Of a stretch of DNA of 64,000 bases, positions 17,110-35,013 are shown in pieces (position 1 is the stretch's first letter; the number at the start of each line of letters is the position of its first letter). The stretch covers positions 310,001 through 374,000 of the forward strand of contig JAQFVV010006313.1 of NCBI GenBank assembly GCA_028023455.1, in the 5' to 3' direction. The notes beneath the pieces were generated by a model that was not told the origin of the DNA, ran no database searches, and was given only the letters and a program-made list of their open reading frames with translations. Position numbers and translations under genes: made by a program. Source of the DNA: Epiperipatus broadwayi (Eukaryota > Onychophora > Udeonychophora > Euonychophora > Peripatidae).

Positions 17110-18190
17110 AAATTTACTTTTTAAATGTACAGTGATTAAAAGAGAAAAAAAGTAAAGTATAGTAAATTGTTTACTATATACTTTTTAAAAAATATGTCTC
17201 TTAAAAAGGGTAATAAAAATTGTGTTTTTTAAAAAAGACGTTTTTAAAAAGGTGTTTGTGTTTTCTCCAAAAAAACAAAACAAAACACAGCGATTGAAAC
17301 AAAAAAAACTATAATAAATCATTTACTATACAGTTTTTAAAATATATTTGTTTGATAATATGTCAAAAAAAGGAAATAAAAAAGGCATTTTTTAAAAGAA
17401 GTTTGTATTTTCTCCAAAAAAAAATAAAAAACCACAGCAATTAAATGAGTTATCATAATGTTGAAAGTTACTCACTTCATATTATTACTTGTTAATATCC
17501 ATTTCCCATCACATATTCAATTTAATATATGTTATTTATTAAACAAACATGATTTCACAATTTATTTTATACAATGCTCTGGTATTCAATCTTATTATTA
17601 GCCCACTGCTTATTTAATATGTTTAATTCTTCGTGATTTATACTTACCAATAGTACAAGACTAATCACCCCTATTTGTAAATAAGAACTCTACATCACAC
17701 TGTATATTTAAATTTTTGTGCAAATAAAGGTTATTTTGGAAAAAAAAACACAGCGATTATAAAAAAAAAAAAAAACTATTGTAAATCATTTACTATACAG
17801 TTTTTAAAATATATCACTTGTTTAATAATATGTCAAAAAAGTTAAGAAAAAAAAAACTTTTTTTACTATTTATTTTATTTATTTAATAACAAAGAAATTA
17901 AGATAAAAGCACGATATTTAATCAGTTGTTTAATAATATGTCAAAAAAAAAAAGAATCAGTCCCTTAATAATATGTCAAAAAAAAAAAGGAAAAATAAAG
18001 ATGACATTCTTTACTATTTATTTTATTTATTTCCTAAAAAAAAATTATAAAATTAAATATTTAATAATATATCGAATCAGTTCTTTAATAATATGTCAAA
18101 AAAAAAAGGTAAAAATAAAGACAATGTGCTTTACTATTTGTTTTATATAAAAATATTTAAGGTAAAAGCACGATAGTTAATAATATGTTG
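17110..18190. repeat. Degenerate A-rich minisatellite
   Basis: Two nested repeat themes. At 17110-17445 and 17746-17880 a unit of about 150 bp recurs: CACAGCGATT, A-run, TCATTTACTATACAGTTTTT, AAAATATAT, ATAATATGTCAAAAAA, TTTTCTCCAAAAAA. From 17820 a shorter unit repeats four or more times: TTTAATAATATGTC, A10-11, AAATAAAGA and TTTACTATTTATTTTATTT. About 300 bp of unrelated sequence (17446-17745) interrupts the array between two CACAGC(A/G)ATT motifs. The 74-codon frame at 17926-18150 is repeat-derived. Confidence 0.8.
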
Positions 18191-21100
18191 CAGCCAGATA
18201 TTACATTTCAATATTTTTGACTTGCAACATCACAATCCAGTGACCAGTACCATAATTGATAATTGTAACGATTACTTTTTAATGATTACATGTATTCTTA
18301 TTTAGCTTCGAATTTTATTACTCTTATTATTTAGGCAATTCTTTGGGTACAATTTAAAACTTATAAGTGCAGTTTGTTCTGTTATATTTGACTATTTATT
18401 AGTGTGTAATCAGAATGGGTAATATCTACCCAACAAGGAAGTTTATTTAAAACTATTGGTATAAATAAGTTCAATCTCTGTGATGAAATTGCAATCTTTA
18501 GTGTCTATATAAATATATGGGACCATAAATAAAGGTGGGTTCCACCTTTATTATTAAAAGAAAGTTACCTTGACAACAGGTTGAAATTATTAATTGTTAT
18601 TGATACTATTGGGATTGGCTAGTGTTGATTATTAATCATAAATATATTAATCAAAATATTTTAAAATAAATACTAAAAATACAATATACCTTTATGAAAT
18701 AAAAATTAATTCCTAGCTATAGCCAGCTTATGGTGATTTATGCCATCTTGCAAATTATATTTTTTAGTATTTATTCTATAATATTTTTATTATTATACAC
18801 CTAGACCTCACTTATCAATTGGCTACTTAGTGATATTTCACAATATTTGATCATCATCAATTGTTGTACCCACTACTTTTATTTACAATCGATTATTCAC
18901 TATAATGATCAGGGGGAAAAAAAATTAATTTTTTTGGGCACATCTTGAATTTTGCATCAATGATGATGTCAGAGAATATGCAATTTAAAGTCATTTTAGA
19001 ATTTTTTAAATTTTTTAAAATCATTTTACCCAAAAAAACAATCAACTTATAGCAAATATATATATAAAAAAAAAATAGCATATGTTTTAGAAAATTAGTA
19101 CAGTTAGATTTTTTTTTCTTTTAAAATAAGTTGATTTTTTTTTTCTAAAGGTGTCCAATTTACGATGTGCATTCGTGTTTTGTTACTCTGGTATACAGTA
19201 ATAAATCTTTATGTTCAATTAAATAATTTATAATTAAACATAGTTTTTTTTTTAATTTTAATAATTTAACGTAAGTAATAAATATAAATGTATAGTAATA
19301 TGTACTAATATTTATATATGAGCTATTTGCACAGATAATGAAGCAAGAATAAAGTGATGTTTTGTTTTTTTTTTTTTTATAAAAAAAAATGCATTTCAGT
19401 ATGGATTTTTTTTTATTAAGATGAAAAACTTCTGCGTAATAATATAAAAACTTAAATTAAAATTTAGTTTCACTTTCTCTTGCTTTTTGCTGTACTGTAC
19501 TTTTTAAACAGAGAAAATATTTTTTTTTTTCCTAGTGATATAAAACTTATTCTTAGATACTGTACAGTTTACACTTACACTGCATTCGATAAATATTTTT
19601 TTTTTAATATGTATTTTATTCCCAAGTTAGTGTAATTTTTTAGCTTTAAAAACCAATCATTTTTTTCCCATAGACCCCCATAATAAATACATATTCTGTA
19701 TACAATTTTCTTGCTTAACGATGAGTACTGGAGAACCAATTGCCATTGCTAAAAAGAGTAAAGGTGTATTTATTTTATTTGATATATAAATATATAGTAA
19801 CAATATAAATTATTATAAATAAATAAGTGAATGACCACTTGATCAAATGGTGCATAACCTTATATACCAATTTTTGTAGTGGTATAAATTACTGTTTTGT
19901 ATTATTATTCCCCATATATTAGAGAAGTCAATTTCTGTAATAGTATTAATTAGTTTATAATAAACTAGTATAGAATGAATACCGGTTTATTATCTCAGGT
20001 AACTGATTCAACTCAAGCAATGTTTTAATGTTAATTTCTGTAACAGTGTAAAGGTATTAATATGATTATCTATTAATAAATAAATGATTTAAAGTTTTTA
20101 GATAATAAATTTTATAATGATATAAACATATATAAAACTAAATGAATAACTGTTTTAACATTCAGTTAAAGTATCAAATTGTACTAGTAGAAAGAATCTA
20201 TAAAATAATGATTAAATAAATATTGAGTGCCAATTGATATTGGTTTGAACTAAATAAATATATTATGATAATCAATTGGTTTTTAATAAAACATTATTTT
20301 ATCTTTTACTACTTCTTTATTCATTATGGTCAATAAAGTTTAACTAATGAAATGCTATAATAATAAAATAAATTTTTAAAACATGTGGATATTGATTTAA
20401 TAATTGGCTATCAATTATTTTCATGCAAATAATGTAGAGATTCTTGATGTCAATATTAAAATATAGTGTAATAATTAGACTATAAATAATTAAAAAATCC
20501 AATTTTAATTAATAAAAAAATACTAATATATATATGGTGTAATAAAAATATAAAAAAAATAAATAAAACACAAATTAATTATTATATACAGTCTTTCAAT
20601 CCAAAGGCATACTTTCAGTTAATTTCCTGAATCATCCTCAAAACTGCCATTAAATTAAAAAAAAAAAAAACATAATGGAAGAAAATATCAATTACACTGA
20701 AATCTGAAATTTAATGTTATCACTTTACCAATTAATTACATTCATTGTTCTTCTATTTATTAAAATAACCCCATTAATGTTTCTTTATTATGGTTTCCCT
20801 CTTCATAATGAATCTTAACACTTTCAATATCCAAACTTAAATTTGTATTTGCATGTCCATTCATGATTCCAAGAACACTGAAACAGACATTAAATCACTA
20901 ATATTTTTACTTTTAACATGTTTATATAACAATTCATGCTCCTTTAAACTTTTTTTCAATACTGCATCTCACTTCAACTTTATATGATAAAGTAAATCAA
21001 AAAATAATTTAACAAATAACATTACTTTTCTGCTAGATAGGTATAACATATTTATAATTATTTTATAATTATTCACCACTTTATTCAATTATTTATAAGA

Positions 21101-21225
21101 CAAAAGAAAACATGAAACACATCTTTATTTATAAATTTATATCACAAAATCCTCTTCTTCAGACCAATTGTTTTTGAGCTTAATGCCTCACCTCAGTGAA
21201 GAGTTTGGATTTCTGAAAGTAGATC
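18191..21225. other. AT-rich spacer
   Basis: No gene recognised. A small hairpin (AATAAAGGTGG, GTT, CCACCTTTATT) sits at about 18527-18551. T-runs cluster at 19.1-19.6 kb. Confidence 0.5.
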
Positions 21226-21287
21226 CAAAACTCCAATTCAGAGCACTTATTTAATGTATTAAATAAGTGCTCTGAGTTGGAGTTTTG
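21226..21287. repeat. 30-bp inverted repeat at the 5' edge of PLE-1
   Basis: Arms 21226-21255 and 21258-21287 are reverse complements with one mismatch (AATTC against GAGTT) around a 2-bp centre. The right arm leads straight into the PLE-1 reverse-transcriptase fragment. This is most simply read as an inverted 5' junction formed on insertion. Confidence 0.88.
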
Positions 21288-21289
21288 AC

Positions 21290-21735
21290 TTCAGTGGTTA
21301 AAAAACCGTCTATATGGCTGAGATATGTTGATGATACCTTTGTTATTTGGCCTCATGGTAAGCATGCTCTTGATGATTTTTAATTTTTTAAAGTCTTTTC
21401 ACAACAATATTAAATTTACTATGGAAATAGAAAATAATAATTTATTACCTTTTTTAGATGTTTTGATTGAAAGAAGGAAAGATGTTTCTTTATCTCATGG
21501 TATATATAAAAAAAACAACAGACACTGGGAGGTATCTACATTTTTTTTCTCATCACCATCCTGCACAACTATTTTCAATGGCAAAGACATTATTGGATAG
21601 AACAAAGAGACTTTCTGATGATAGCCATTTTCACCATGACATTTCTGCTACTAATAAAATGCTTCTTGATAATGGCTTTAATTATAACATTATTAACAGG
21701 GCTTATGCATATAAAAATAAAAAAATAGTTTGATA
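21290..21735 (+). pseudogene. PLE-1 reverse transcriptase, C-terminal fragment
   Basis: Translation gives a PLE-type RT end. RYVDDTF (21316-21336 region, the catalytic YxDD box) is followed by VIWPHG. In another frame come FHNNIKFTMEIENNNLLPFL and DVLIER (the FLDVLI box), and in a third SHHHPAQLFSMAKTLLDRTK. The three conserved blocks lie in different frames, so at least two frameshifts separate them. The fingers and palm upstream of the catalytic box are missing. In intact PLEs this enzyme copies the element RNA onto a nicked target; this copy cannot. I base the family on the YVDD...FLDV...SHHP order and the adjoining GIY-YIG domain. Confidence 0.88.
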
Positions 21736-21755
21736 CATCAGAAATTAAGACAATT

Positions 21756-22205
21756 TTGCCATATATAAAAGGAATAACTGATAAAATTGGTAACATTTTA
21801 AAAAATAATAATATTCACACAGTTTACACTATTTTTTTAAAAAAAAGTAAAATATTTCCACTTTCTAAAAATAAAATTTCTTTGGAGTGTCATGGTGTAT
21901 ATGAAATTCCATGTAGGGTCTATTCACATACATATATTGGAAAGACTAATCATAGAATAAATATTATAAAGAAAGAACACATTCTGGCAGTCAGCAAAAA
22001 ATCCAATTCATCAGCTAATTATTGTCATGTACAATTAACTAATCATGATATCAATTTTGAAAAAACTAATATTTTAGCAAAAATTGAACAATATGACCAG
22101 AGATTGCTAAAAGAAGATATAGTGATTTCTAAATGGCCCAAGAACATAAATGAAAGGTCTGAATTAAAGAAGATTAACAACATTTGGAAGAAGCTAATGG
22201 AATAG
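21756..22205 (+). pseudogene. PLE-1 connector and GIY-YIG endonuclease
   Basis: A continuous 149-codon frame, the best-preserved coding stretch in the window. It opens with PYIKGITDKIGNILKNNNI, the linker typical after PLE reverse transcriptase. The endonuclease core follows: GVYEIPCRVYSHTYIGKTNH (residues about 47-66) corresponds to the GIY...YIG signature with its C-x-V-x-Y linker, then KKEH (the E-H pair), NHDINFE and a basic tail NERSELKKINNIWKKLME. In PLEs this domain nicks target DNA to prime reverse transcription. The first Met is only the track start: the natural polyprotein would continue from the RT upstream, which is frameshifted here. The family call is firm; activity is unlikely because the RT is broken. 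Confidence 0.9.
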
Positions 22206-22400
22206 AAAATAAAATTTAAAACTTCTCAACCAATAGAATTTAAATATGAGGAGAAATAATGATAAAAATGATTTTAAATCTCACATGCATTCTTATGATT
22301 TGAGAAAGAGGATCTTCTGAGGAAGGTATTTGATATTGTATTGAAACTTCAGCATTTAGCTATTTTACTACATGGAATATCCTGCAAATACTAATAATAT

Positions 22401-22402
<2 letters not shown>
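22206..22402 (+). repeat. PLE-1 3' terminal segment (copy P1) with hammerhead-like core
   Basis: A non-coding tail. It includes the block TTTAAATCTCACATGCATTC, then GATTTGAGAAAGAGGA, then CTGAGGA (22317-22323), a short hairpin and GAAAC (22343-22347) followed by TTC. In the hammerhead fold the triplet before cleavage is normally GTH; here it is TTC. The tail ends in AATAATATGAC before (TA)n. Confidence 0.75.

Positions 22403-22453
<51 letters not shown>
22403..22453. repeat. (TA)n microsatellite at PLE-1 3' end
   Basis: A pure TA tract directly after the PLE-1 tail. Confidence 0.95.
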
Positions 22454-22455
<2 letters not shown>

Positions 22456-22462
22456 AACCGTG

Positions 22463-22640
22463 TTTGAATATGTGGATTCGAATCACCGGTCTCTTAGGCA
22501 GAGAAGAACATACTCGGAGAGTATGTATGCCCAAATGATAGCTATAAAGTATATAACTAGTGTTACATTTCCAGGACATAGCTTCTTCTCGGCTGTTGAG
22601 TTCAACACCAAGTTCAAAGCACTTTTTTTGTTTGTGTATA
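22463..22640 (-). repeat. Dispersed repeat R1, copy 1
   Basis: Read on the minus strand it contains AAAGTGCTTTGAA, GCCGAGAAGAAGCTATGTCC, a TATATACTTTATAGCTAT block, TCTTCTCTGCCTAAGAGACC and GATTCGAATCC. The last resembles a tRNA B box. The same order is seen on the plus strand at 42078-42233 and 55674-55836. It could be a SINE, but I cannot define its ends or a full tRNA head. Confidence 0.6.
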
Positions 22641-22679
22641 AACACGGGTGCCAGCTGCTTATTCTAAAAGAATACTAAA

Positions 22680-25220
<2,541 letters not shown>

Positions 25221-25248
25221 CACATCATCTTTTATTTGTAGTTTAACA

Positions 25249-25286
<38 letters not shown>

Positions 25287-25310
25287 AAACTACAAATAAA
25301 AGATGATGTG
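25221..25310. repeat. Perfect 30-bp-arm palindrome with (TA)n core
   Basis: Arm CACATCATCTTTTATTTGTA plus GTTTAACATA (25221-25250) is exactly complementary to 25281-25310 around a (TA)n core. It is built the same way as the palindrome at 12597-12684. Confidence 0.93.
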
Positions 25311-25334
25311 ATATAGATAGTATATATATATATA

Positions 25335-25358
25335 TGACATATATATATATATGTCATA
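25335..25358. repeat. Short palindrome ATGACAT(AT)nATGTCAT
   Basis: Inverted ATGACAT/ATGTCAT around a TA core. The right half is the outer end of the following PLE-1 terminal-repeat copy. Confidence 0.85.
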
Positions 25359-25476
25359 TTATTATTACTATCTGCGGGATATTCCATGTAGTGAAAAAGC
25401 TAAATGCTGATGTTTCAGCACAATATCAAGTACCTTCCTCAGAGCATCCTCTTTCTCAAATCATAAGAATGCATGT
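25351..25476 (-). repeat. PLE-1 terminal-repeat copy P2, hammerhead-like
   Basis: Minus-strand copy of the PLE-1 3' tail. Reading minus: GGATGCT (stem I 5'), CTGAGGA core (25442-25436), stem II AGGTAC...GTGCT, GAAAC (25416-25412), ATC, then AGCATT (stem I 3'). Stem I pairs as ATGCT with AGCAT without mismatch. All invariant core positions are present; the stem III closing pair is imperfect because the triplet is ATC. Confidence 0.75.
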
Positions 25477-25549
25477 AATTTTCTTCACACATATTCTTTC
25501 AAAACACCTCCATTCTGTAAACCAATCTTTCCCGTAAAGATGAATAATG

Positions 25550-25836
25550 TTAATTCTAATGTTTTCACGGTTAAAAGATGTCATATTATTATTACTATTT
25601 GCGGGATATTCCGTGTAGTGAAAAAGCTAAATGCTGACATTTCAGTACAATATCAAGTACCTTTCTCAGAGTGTCCTCTTTCTCAAATCATGCATTCTTA
25701 TGATTTGAGAAAGAGGACGCTCTGAGGAAGGTACTTGATATTGTACTGAAATGTCAGCATTTAGCTTTTTCACTACACGGAATATTCGCAAATAGTAATA
25801 ATAATATGACATCTTTTATCCATGAAAACATTAGAA

Positions 25837-25840
<4 letters not shown>
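25550..25840. repeat. PLE-1 terminal-repeat snapback (copies P3 and P4)
   Basis: An inverted repeat with arms of about 140 bp and a spacer of roughly 8-10 bp around GCATTCTT (25689-25698). The left arm is a minus-strand copy of the PLE-1 tail, the right arm a plus-strand copy. The right arm has CTGAGGA (25722-25728), GAAAT (25748-25752) and GTC (25753-25755). The left arm has CTGAGAA (25669-25663, G8 changed), GAAAT and GTC. The arms differ at a handful of positions, including one missing base near 25788. (TA)n follows at 25839. Tail-to-tail terminal repeats without coding sequence are typical PLE leftovers. Confidence 0.85.

Positions 25841-25892
<52 letters not shown>
25839..25892. repeat. 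(TA)n microsatellite
   Basis: A pure TA tract abutting the snapback. Confidence 0.95.
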
Positions 25893-25894
<2 letters not shown>

Positions 25895-26260
25895 AAACAA
25901 AACAAATATAAGGATGATTTCTAACTGACAAGTATAGGACTACTTATTTGTGACATTAAATAACCTTTTCATAACTCAATTCTATTTATGATCCCTAAGA
26001 GCACATCTAATAATCAAATAATAGTAATAAAAATATCAAAAGAATTAAGATATATATAAATAATAAACATTTTGATAGTAAAATTTGTAAAGACAAATGT
26101 AATCTATTATTGAAACTAATAATAACCCATATGCAATTTCAATTTAAACACTTTGTTTTCAAATTTCAAATAATTAATGTTGATTTTGTGACATTTATAC
26201 AATACTTGTTTTGAGAAAAACAAGTTAAATATAACAAAGTTATATTTATAATTAACGTTT
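25893..26260. other. AT-rich spacer
   Basis: Starts with an AAAACAAAACAAAT word; nothing else recognised. Confidence 0.5.
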
Positions 26261-26382
26261 CATTTTTGTAAATAACTTTAAATATATATATATATCGATC
26301 TCAAAAAATATATAGATATATCATTTTTGTAAATAACTTTAAATATATATATATATCGATCTCAAAAAATATATAGATATAT
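26261..26382. repeat. Perfect 61-bp tandem duplication
   Basis: The unit starts CATTTTTGTAAATAACTTTA, continues with a TA tract, ATCGATCTCAAAAAATATAT and AGATATAT, and occurs twice head to tail (26261-26321 and 26322-26382) with no difference seen. Identity in such AT-rich sequence suggests a recent event or an assembly duplication. Confidence 0.93.
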
Positions 26383-26675
26383 GATTTAATTTAATTAAAT
26401 TGTTCATTACTCTTTAACAGTTTAACCTCTTTTCTTGTTCTCTTTTCACTTTTTCCTAACATTTTAATGCATTCTATCATATGCCGAATTAAAAAGAAAA
26501 TATTGTTAATGATGACTTATCAATTCCAATGCATCAGTATTTAATTTCCAAAGATTTTCTTCCTTAAAATTTAAATATTGAATTTATTATACTGACTGAT
26601 TAATTCCATTTGTTTCTGAATGTTATTAAGTTGTAGATTTTTAGATAGAAATCTTGAATGTTAAGTTACAGATGC

Positions 26676-27599
<924 letters not shown>

Positions 27600-27600
<1 letters not shown>

Positions 27601-27900
27601 CAATAATCGGAATTCCCAATAATCTCTTGAAAATTTAACCGCCTCTTACAAGGCATCTCATCGACATCTGACGTCACTCTAATTTGCTAGTTTTAAGGCT
27701 AGAATATTTGTTTGACAGTTATTGATTAGGATTTTAAAAGTTCTGTAAGATGGTGCCCTCTTCCGAATTATTTTACAAGTAAAAAATAAAAAAAACGCAT
27801 TTAAAACTAAACAAAGAAAGAAGTTTGTCGGTGATTGGCTGTCAGCCGGCTCTCAGCCGAAAAAGACATTCTGATTGGCTGGAAAGAACAAAGAAACTGT
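27600..27900. promoter_or_regulatory. Promoter-like patch: CRE, ETS-like, two CCAAT boxes
   Basis: Within 300 bp of otherwise very AT-rich DNA lie a perfect cAMP-response element TGACGTCA (27669-27676), AAGATGGTG (27747-27755, similar to a YY1 site), CTTCCG (27760-27765, ETS-like) and two direct copies of GATTGGCT (27833-27840 and 27873-27880, inverted CCAAT boxes) 40 bp apart. CpG-containing words (CAGCCGGC, CAGCCGA) lie between the CCAAT boxes. Such clusters are typical of TATA-less housekeeping promoters. No exon is evident on either side, so the transcript could be non-coding or its coding exons may lie outside the window. Prediction only. Confidence 0.4.
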
Positions 27901-29575
27901 CTGATCTAAGAAAATAAAGAAAAACACTGAGGTTTTCATTTCTAATGTTTTTTAAGTATTAAAAAAATATAATTTGAGAAATTAAAATAGTTTTTTAATA
28001 AAATATACTAAAAAAACAAACTTATTTTCGAAAAATATTGAAGATTTTAGTAAAAATATTTAAGATTTAGCAAAAAGAAATCTTTGCTTTTCCATAACGC
28101 AAAATTGAAAAAAAGCGTTTGCGTCAGCACTTTTTTGTTTAGACATTCGCTTTAAGTTTGCCGAAATTGAATATATTTTATAATAAATATATAGCAATTT
28201 ATTTTTGAAAGAACTTTCGTTCTCTTTCATAACCTGAAAAATTAGTAATATACTTTTTATAAATGTATCTGAGTTGAATTTAATATTATAGGCAAATATG
28301 TTTTAACAATAGGCTTTGTCTTCAGTTTGTGAGTTGGCCAATTAAAAGATTTGATTTTTACCTCATACAACCAATAATATACTTAGCGGTTAAAGGGTTA
28401 ATAAGTATTGAAGAAATAATTGGAGATGAATAGTCAACGAATATATTCATGGAAAAATAACAATAATTGTGCCATAGGGAAAATGAACTGCAGTAATACA
28501 CAAAAGGAAATAAATAAACACTGTAAATATCCAGTAAGGATAGATAAATAAAATAGTATATCTCTTGGAAACAGTTAAGTATATATATTTAAAATTCAAT
28601 GGAACTAAATTAGTAATAAATAAAAGTGTTCATTATTATTCTGGATATATTATTTATTTTGAGCCATACCAGCATGGATGTCAGTTTTATAAAGTTTTAG
28701 CTGAAAAAAAAAAAAAAAAAAACGTTGCACGACGCATTTTTAATTGAAATAATAAGTGTGCTTTTTACTATGGAGAGAAATATATATCATATAAAGTAAA
28801 TAAAGCAAGCCACAAATAAATTTTTATTACTAAACAAAGAACAAAACAAGGATTATTGTTGCAGTAACTCAAATACCTAGCGAATCTTAGGATAAGCAGA
28901 ATCTTCAAAAAAAAAAAATAAGGAAAAATAAAAGCATTATGATAAGTTTATGGATTGTGGAAGAACTAGAAGATTTAAAATTGTTCTTATACTTTAGCTG
29001 AGAGTTAAAACAGAACTTTTTTCTAATGTTAGTATTTATATTTTTAATCGATGATTTGTTAGTATAATGGGGCGGGGGGGAGAGAAAAGTAATTTAATAA
29101 GGAATTAATTCAAGTGTTGTTATATTAATAGTTATTTAATAATTCGGTTAAGTTTAAAGATTATGAATCCTTTAAATAAATAAATATACTCGATATTTTA
29201 GTATGAAAGGGTATTTAAAATGATATATACATACTCCAAAGAGCAGGTTATATATACATGTACAAATGGATAAACTAAAAAAAACAATGATTTTGTTCTT
29301 ATGTGAAAGATAAAAGTAGTTATTTTTTTTGCTTACCAACCTCCAGAATTATAACCCTATATTCTCATTTATTTTTTGTATTGTTACTTAATCATCAAGT
29401 ACTACTATTATGTAGAGGTTAAACTAATGAACCATGAATGAAAAAAAAAAAGATTATTTAATAAACTAAATATGTGATATATAGTTCACATACATAGGGA
29501 TAAATATCTCAACATATAATGGGAAATCATTAGTTTTGTTTGATAATAATACTCTAAAGATTAATTTTCTGTTGT

Positions 29576-29579
<4 letters not shown>
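27901..29579. other. AT-rich spacer right of the promoter-like patch
   Basis: Contains short higher-complexity words such as GCGTTTGCGTCAGCAC (about 28117) and a G-run GGGGCGGGGGGG near 29070, unusual here. The 60-codon frame at 28565-28747 is unrecognised. Confidence 0.45.
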
Positions 29580-29614
<35 letters not shown>

Positions 29615-29625
29615 TTAATCTATAA

Positions 29626-29666
<41 letters not shown>
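29580..29666. repeat. Two (TA)n tracts
   Basis: TA tracts at about 29580-29608 and 29630-29666 separated by GAAATATTAATCTATAAATA. Confidence 0.93.
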
Positions 29667-29670
<4 letters not shown>

Positions 29671-30726
29671 TATTTTGTTATGTTATTTTAAATTTGATAT
29701 TAATGGAAATGTTTATTATCATTTGTAATGAATATTATTAAAATGATTGTTTTAAAAGTTTTATTAAATTCCAATTGCTGCATGTCTTTTCTGGGCTCAT
29801 TTTCACCACATCACACAACTTAAAATGTATTAGTCAAAATTAAAATGAAAAGTCAATTCAATTTAAAGCAAATCTAACAGTTTAATAAGCATAAATTTCT
29901 TAGTAAAGTTTTTTTTTTTACTCGTTACATGCTGCCTTGATCCCATAGGTCATTGATGACATTGCCAATTATTAAAATGTATTTATTAATATAAAATTAA
30001 ATGATACATTAGTTATTAGTGAAAGTATTAGTGTTAATTACAGTTTAGTTAATAATATTCTTTTAATATTCAGTATTGAAGAACATACATATAAAGCTTG
30101 ACTATGAATTTAAATTATAAGCCTTTCTTAATTTATACACTATCCATGGAAATCTGTAAAATCCCTCTTGATATTACATAGGTAGTAGGAAGAATTAATA
30201 AATCAATGATTTACCTGAGATCTCCTTATTTTAAAGTTATTCTTGTGATTATTGCCAATCTTAATTATTAAACATAATATGAATCAAAGTTTATCAGTAA
30301 TTATCTAACAGATTAATTTAATGAGTGATTGAATTAAAACTTAATAGTTATAAATATAAAATATTATATTAGATATTGTTAATAGTCATGAGAGTATGTA
30401 GATACTTAATAAGGAGGAGTATCTGGGTATTCTTATGCCATTGAACAAGTATTTTGCATTTGTTTAATGTTAAGGGGATGTGATCTGTTTATAGGTAAAT
30501 GAGTCTCATATTGATTAGATTTAAAACATATCTTATTTTAGAAATATTTACTCATGTCAAAGTAACATGGGATAGATACTAATCTTATCTAAATTCAATT
30601 GTTATAGTTAAAGAAAATGGTCGGGATATAGTAAGTTTATTAATAGAACCTAACCCGAATCCAAGTAGGGCCTAATATAAGGGACTTGGAAACTCTGCTT
30701 AGGGTCGTACTACCTATAGACAGGCC

Positions 30727-30728
<2 letters not shown>
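29667..30728. other. AT-rich spacer
   Basis: Nothing recognised. A somewhat more complex stretch lies at 30640-30720 (CCTAACCCGAATCCAAGTAG). Confidence 0.5.

Positions 30729-30815
<87 letters not shown>
30729..30815. repeat. (TA)n microsatellite with one TGTC interruption
   Basis: A TA tract interrupted by TGTC at about 30761-30764. Confidence 0.95.
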
Positions 30816-30817
<2 letters not shown>

Positions 30818-31491
30818 AGTAATTGCTTAGTATTTTAAAATTGAACCAGGATTTAAAAAAGAGCCTACAGTCTTCCTTGACTGCAATATATTATTTTATG
30901 CAAATAAAGTAGTCTTTCTGATGTTATTTGATTATGAATTAATTATCTGTTTTATTTATTGTATATGTATATATTTTTATTTTTTTATCAAACAGATTTT
31001 GTCAATGCTACACTAATCAAACAACAAAAATATTATCTTTACATAAATAAATACTAAGAATTATATATATAAACAATTTATTCAAGTATATTTTGCTTGT
31101 TTTTTTTATTATTTTTATAATTATAAAAATGAAATTATTAAAATAAATACATAAATTATGATTTATACAATGTATATTAAAATATATTTTATCATGAAGT
31201 TAATTCATGATTTTGTTTACTTAAGATCTCTTGATCATCACATATATAACAAAAGCAACCAAACATTATAAGTTTTAAAATAAACAAAAATAAAATTAGG
31301 AAGTAAATATTTAAATTTTATTTCTAAGGTAATCTATTTTGTTTGGTTTACTCATATATTTAGATAAACAGACAATGACATAAATAAATAAAAATAAAAA
31401 CCTATGATACTGATTAGTATTGTCCAAATTGTTAGCTATGTTCCTTTACAAAAACTTTATTAAAAAGCATATCTCTTAATATATATCAACA
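30816..31491. other. AT-rich spacer
   Basis: Nothing recognised. Confidence 0.55.
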
Positions 31492-34770
<3,279 letters not shown>

Positions 34771-34815
34771 CACTTGAGAAGTCTGCTTGTAGCAGTGAAA
34801 CCTTAGGTTGTGTTT
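34771..34815 (+). repeat. Possible degenerate hammerhead-like hairpin
   Basis: CTTGAGAAGT, then CTGC-TTGTA-GCAG (a clean 4-bp stem), then TGAAACC-TTA-GGTT. The GAAA box and a small stem III (ACC/GGT) fit a hammerhead, but the CTGANGA box differs at two invariant positions. This may be a worn terminal repeat. Confidence 0.3.
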
Positions 34816-34903
34816 TAATATTATTTTTATGTTGGTCTGGTTTAATTTTAGATTTGGGGTAGTTTTGATTTTATATTGGCTAGTTTAGCTTTATGCTTGT
34901 AAT

Positions 34904-34907
<4 letters not shown>

Positions 34908-34990
<83 letters not shown>

Positions 34991-35013
34991 GTGTGTGTGT
35001 GTGTGTGTGTGTG
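34908..35013. repeat. Compound (TA)n-(GT)n microsatellite
   Basis: (TA)n to about 34986 passes directly into (TG)n to 35013. Confidence 0.96.

Larger units (their letters stand above)
21258..22402 (+). mobile_element. Penelope-like element PLE-1, 5'-truncated
   Basis: A fragment of a Penelope-like retroelement. In order: the C-terminal part of the reverse transcriptase (21290-21735), a connector, the GIY-YIG endonuclease (21756-22205), and a 3' untranslated/terminal-repeat segment to 22402 with a hammerhead-like motif. The 5' end is cut within the RT, just before the YVDD motif, at an inverted-repeat junction. The 3' end abuts (TA)n. The RT part has frameshifts, so the copy is dead. Related 3' ends recur at 25.35-25.84 and 58.0-58.49 kb. 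Confidence 0.9.

Noticed and set aside
22391-22678. Minus- and plus-strand frames over repeat R1
   Set aside because: They overlap on both strands, include (TA)n translation, and the DNA is a dispersed repeat; no coding evidence.
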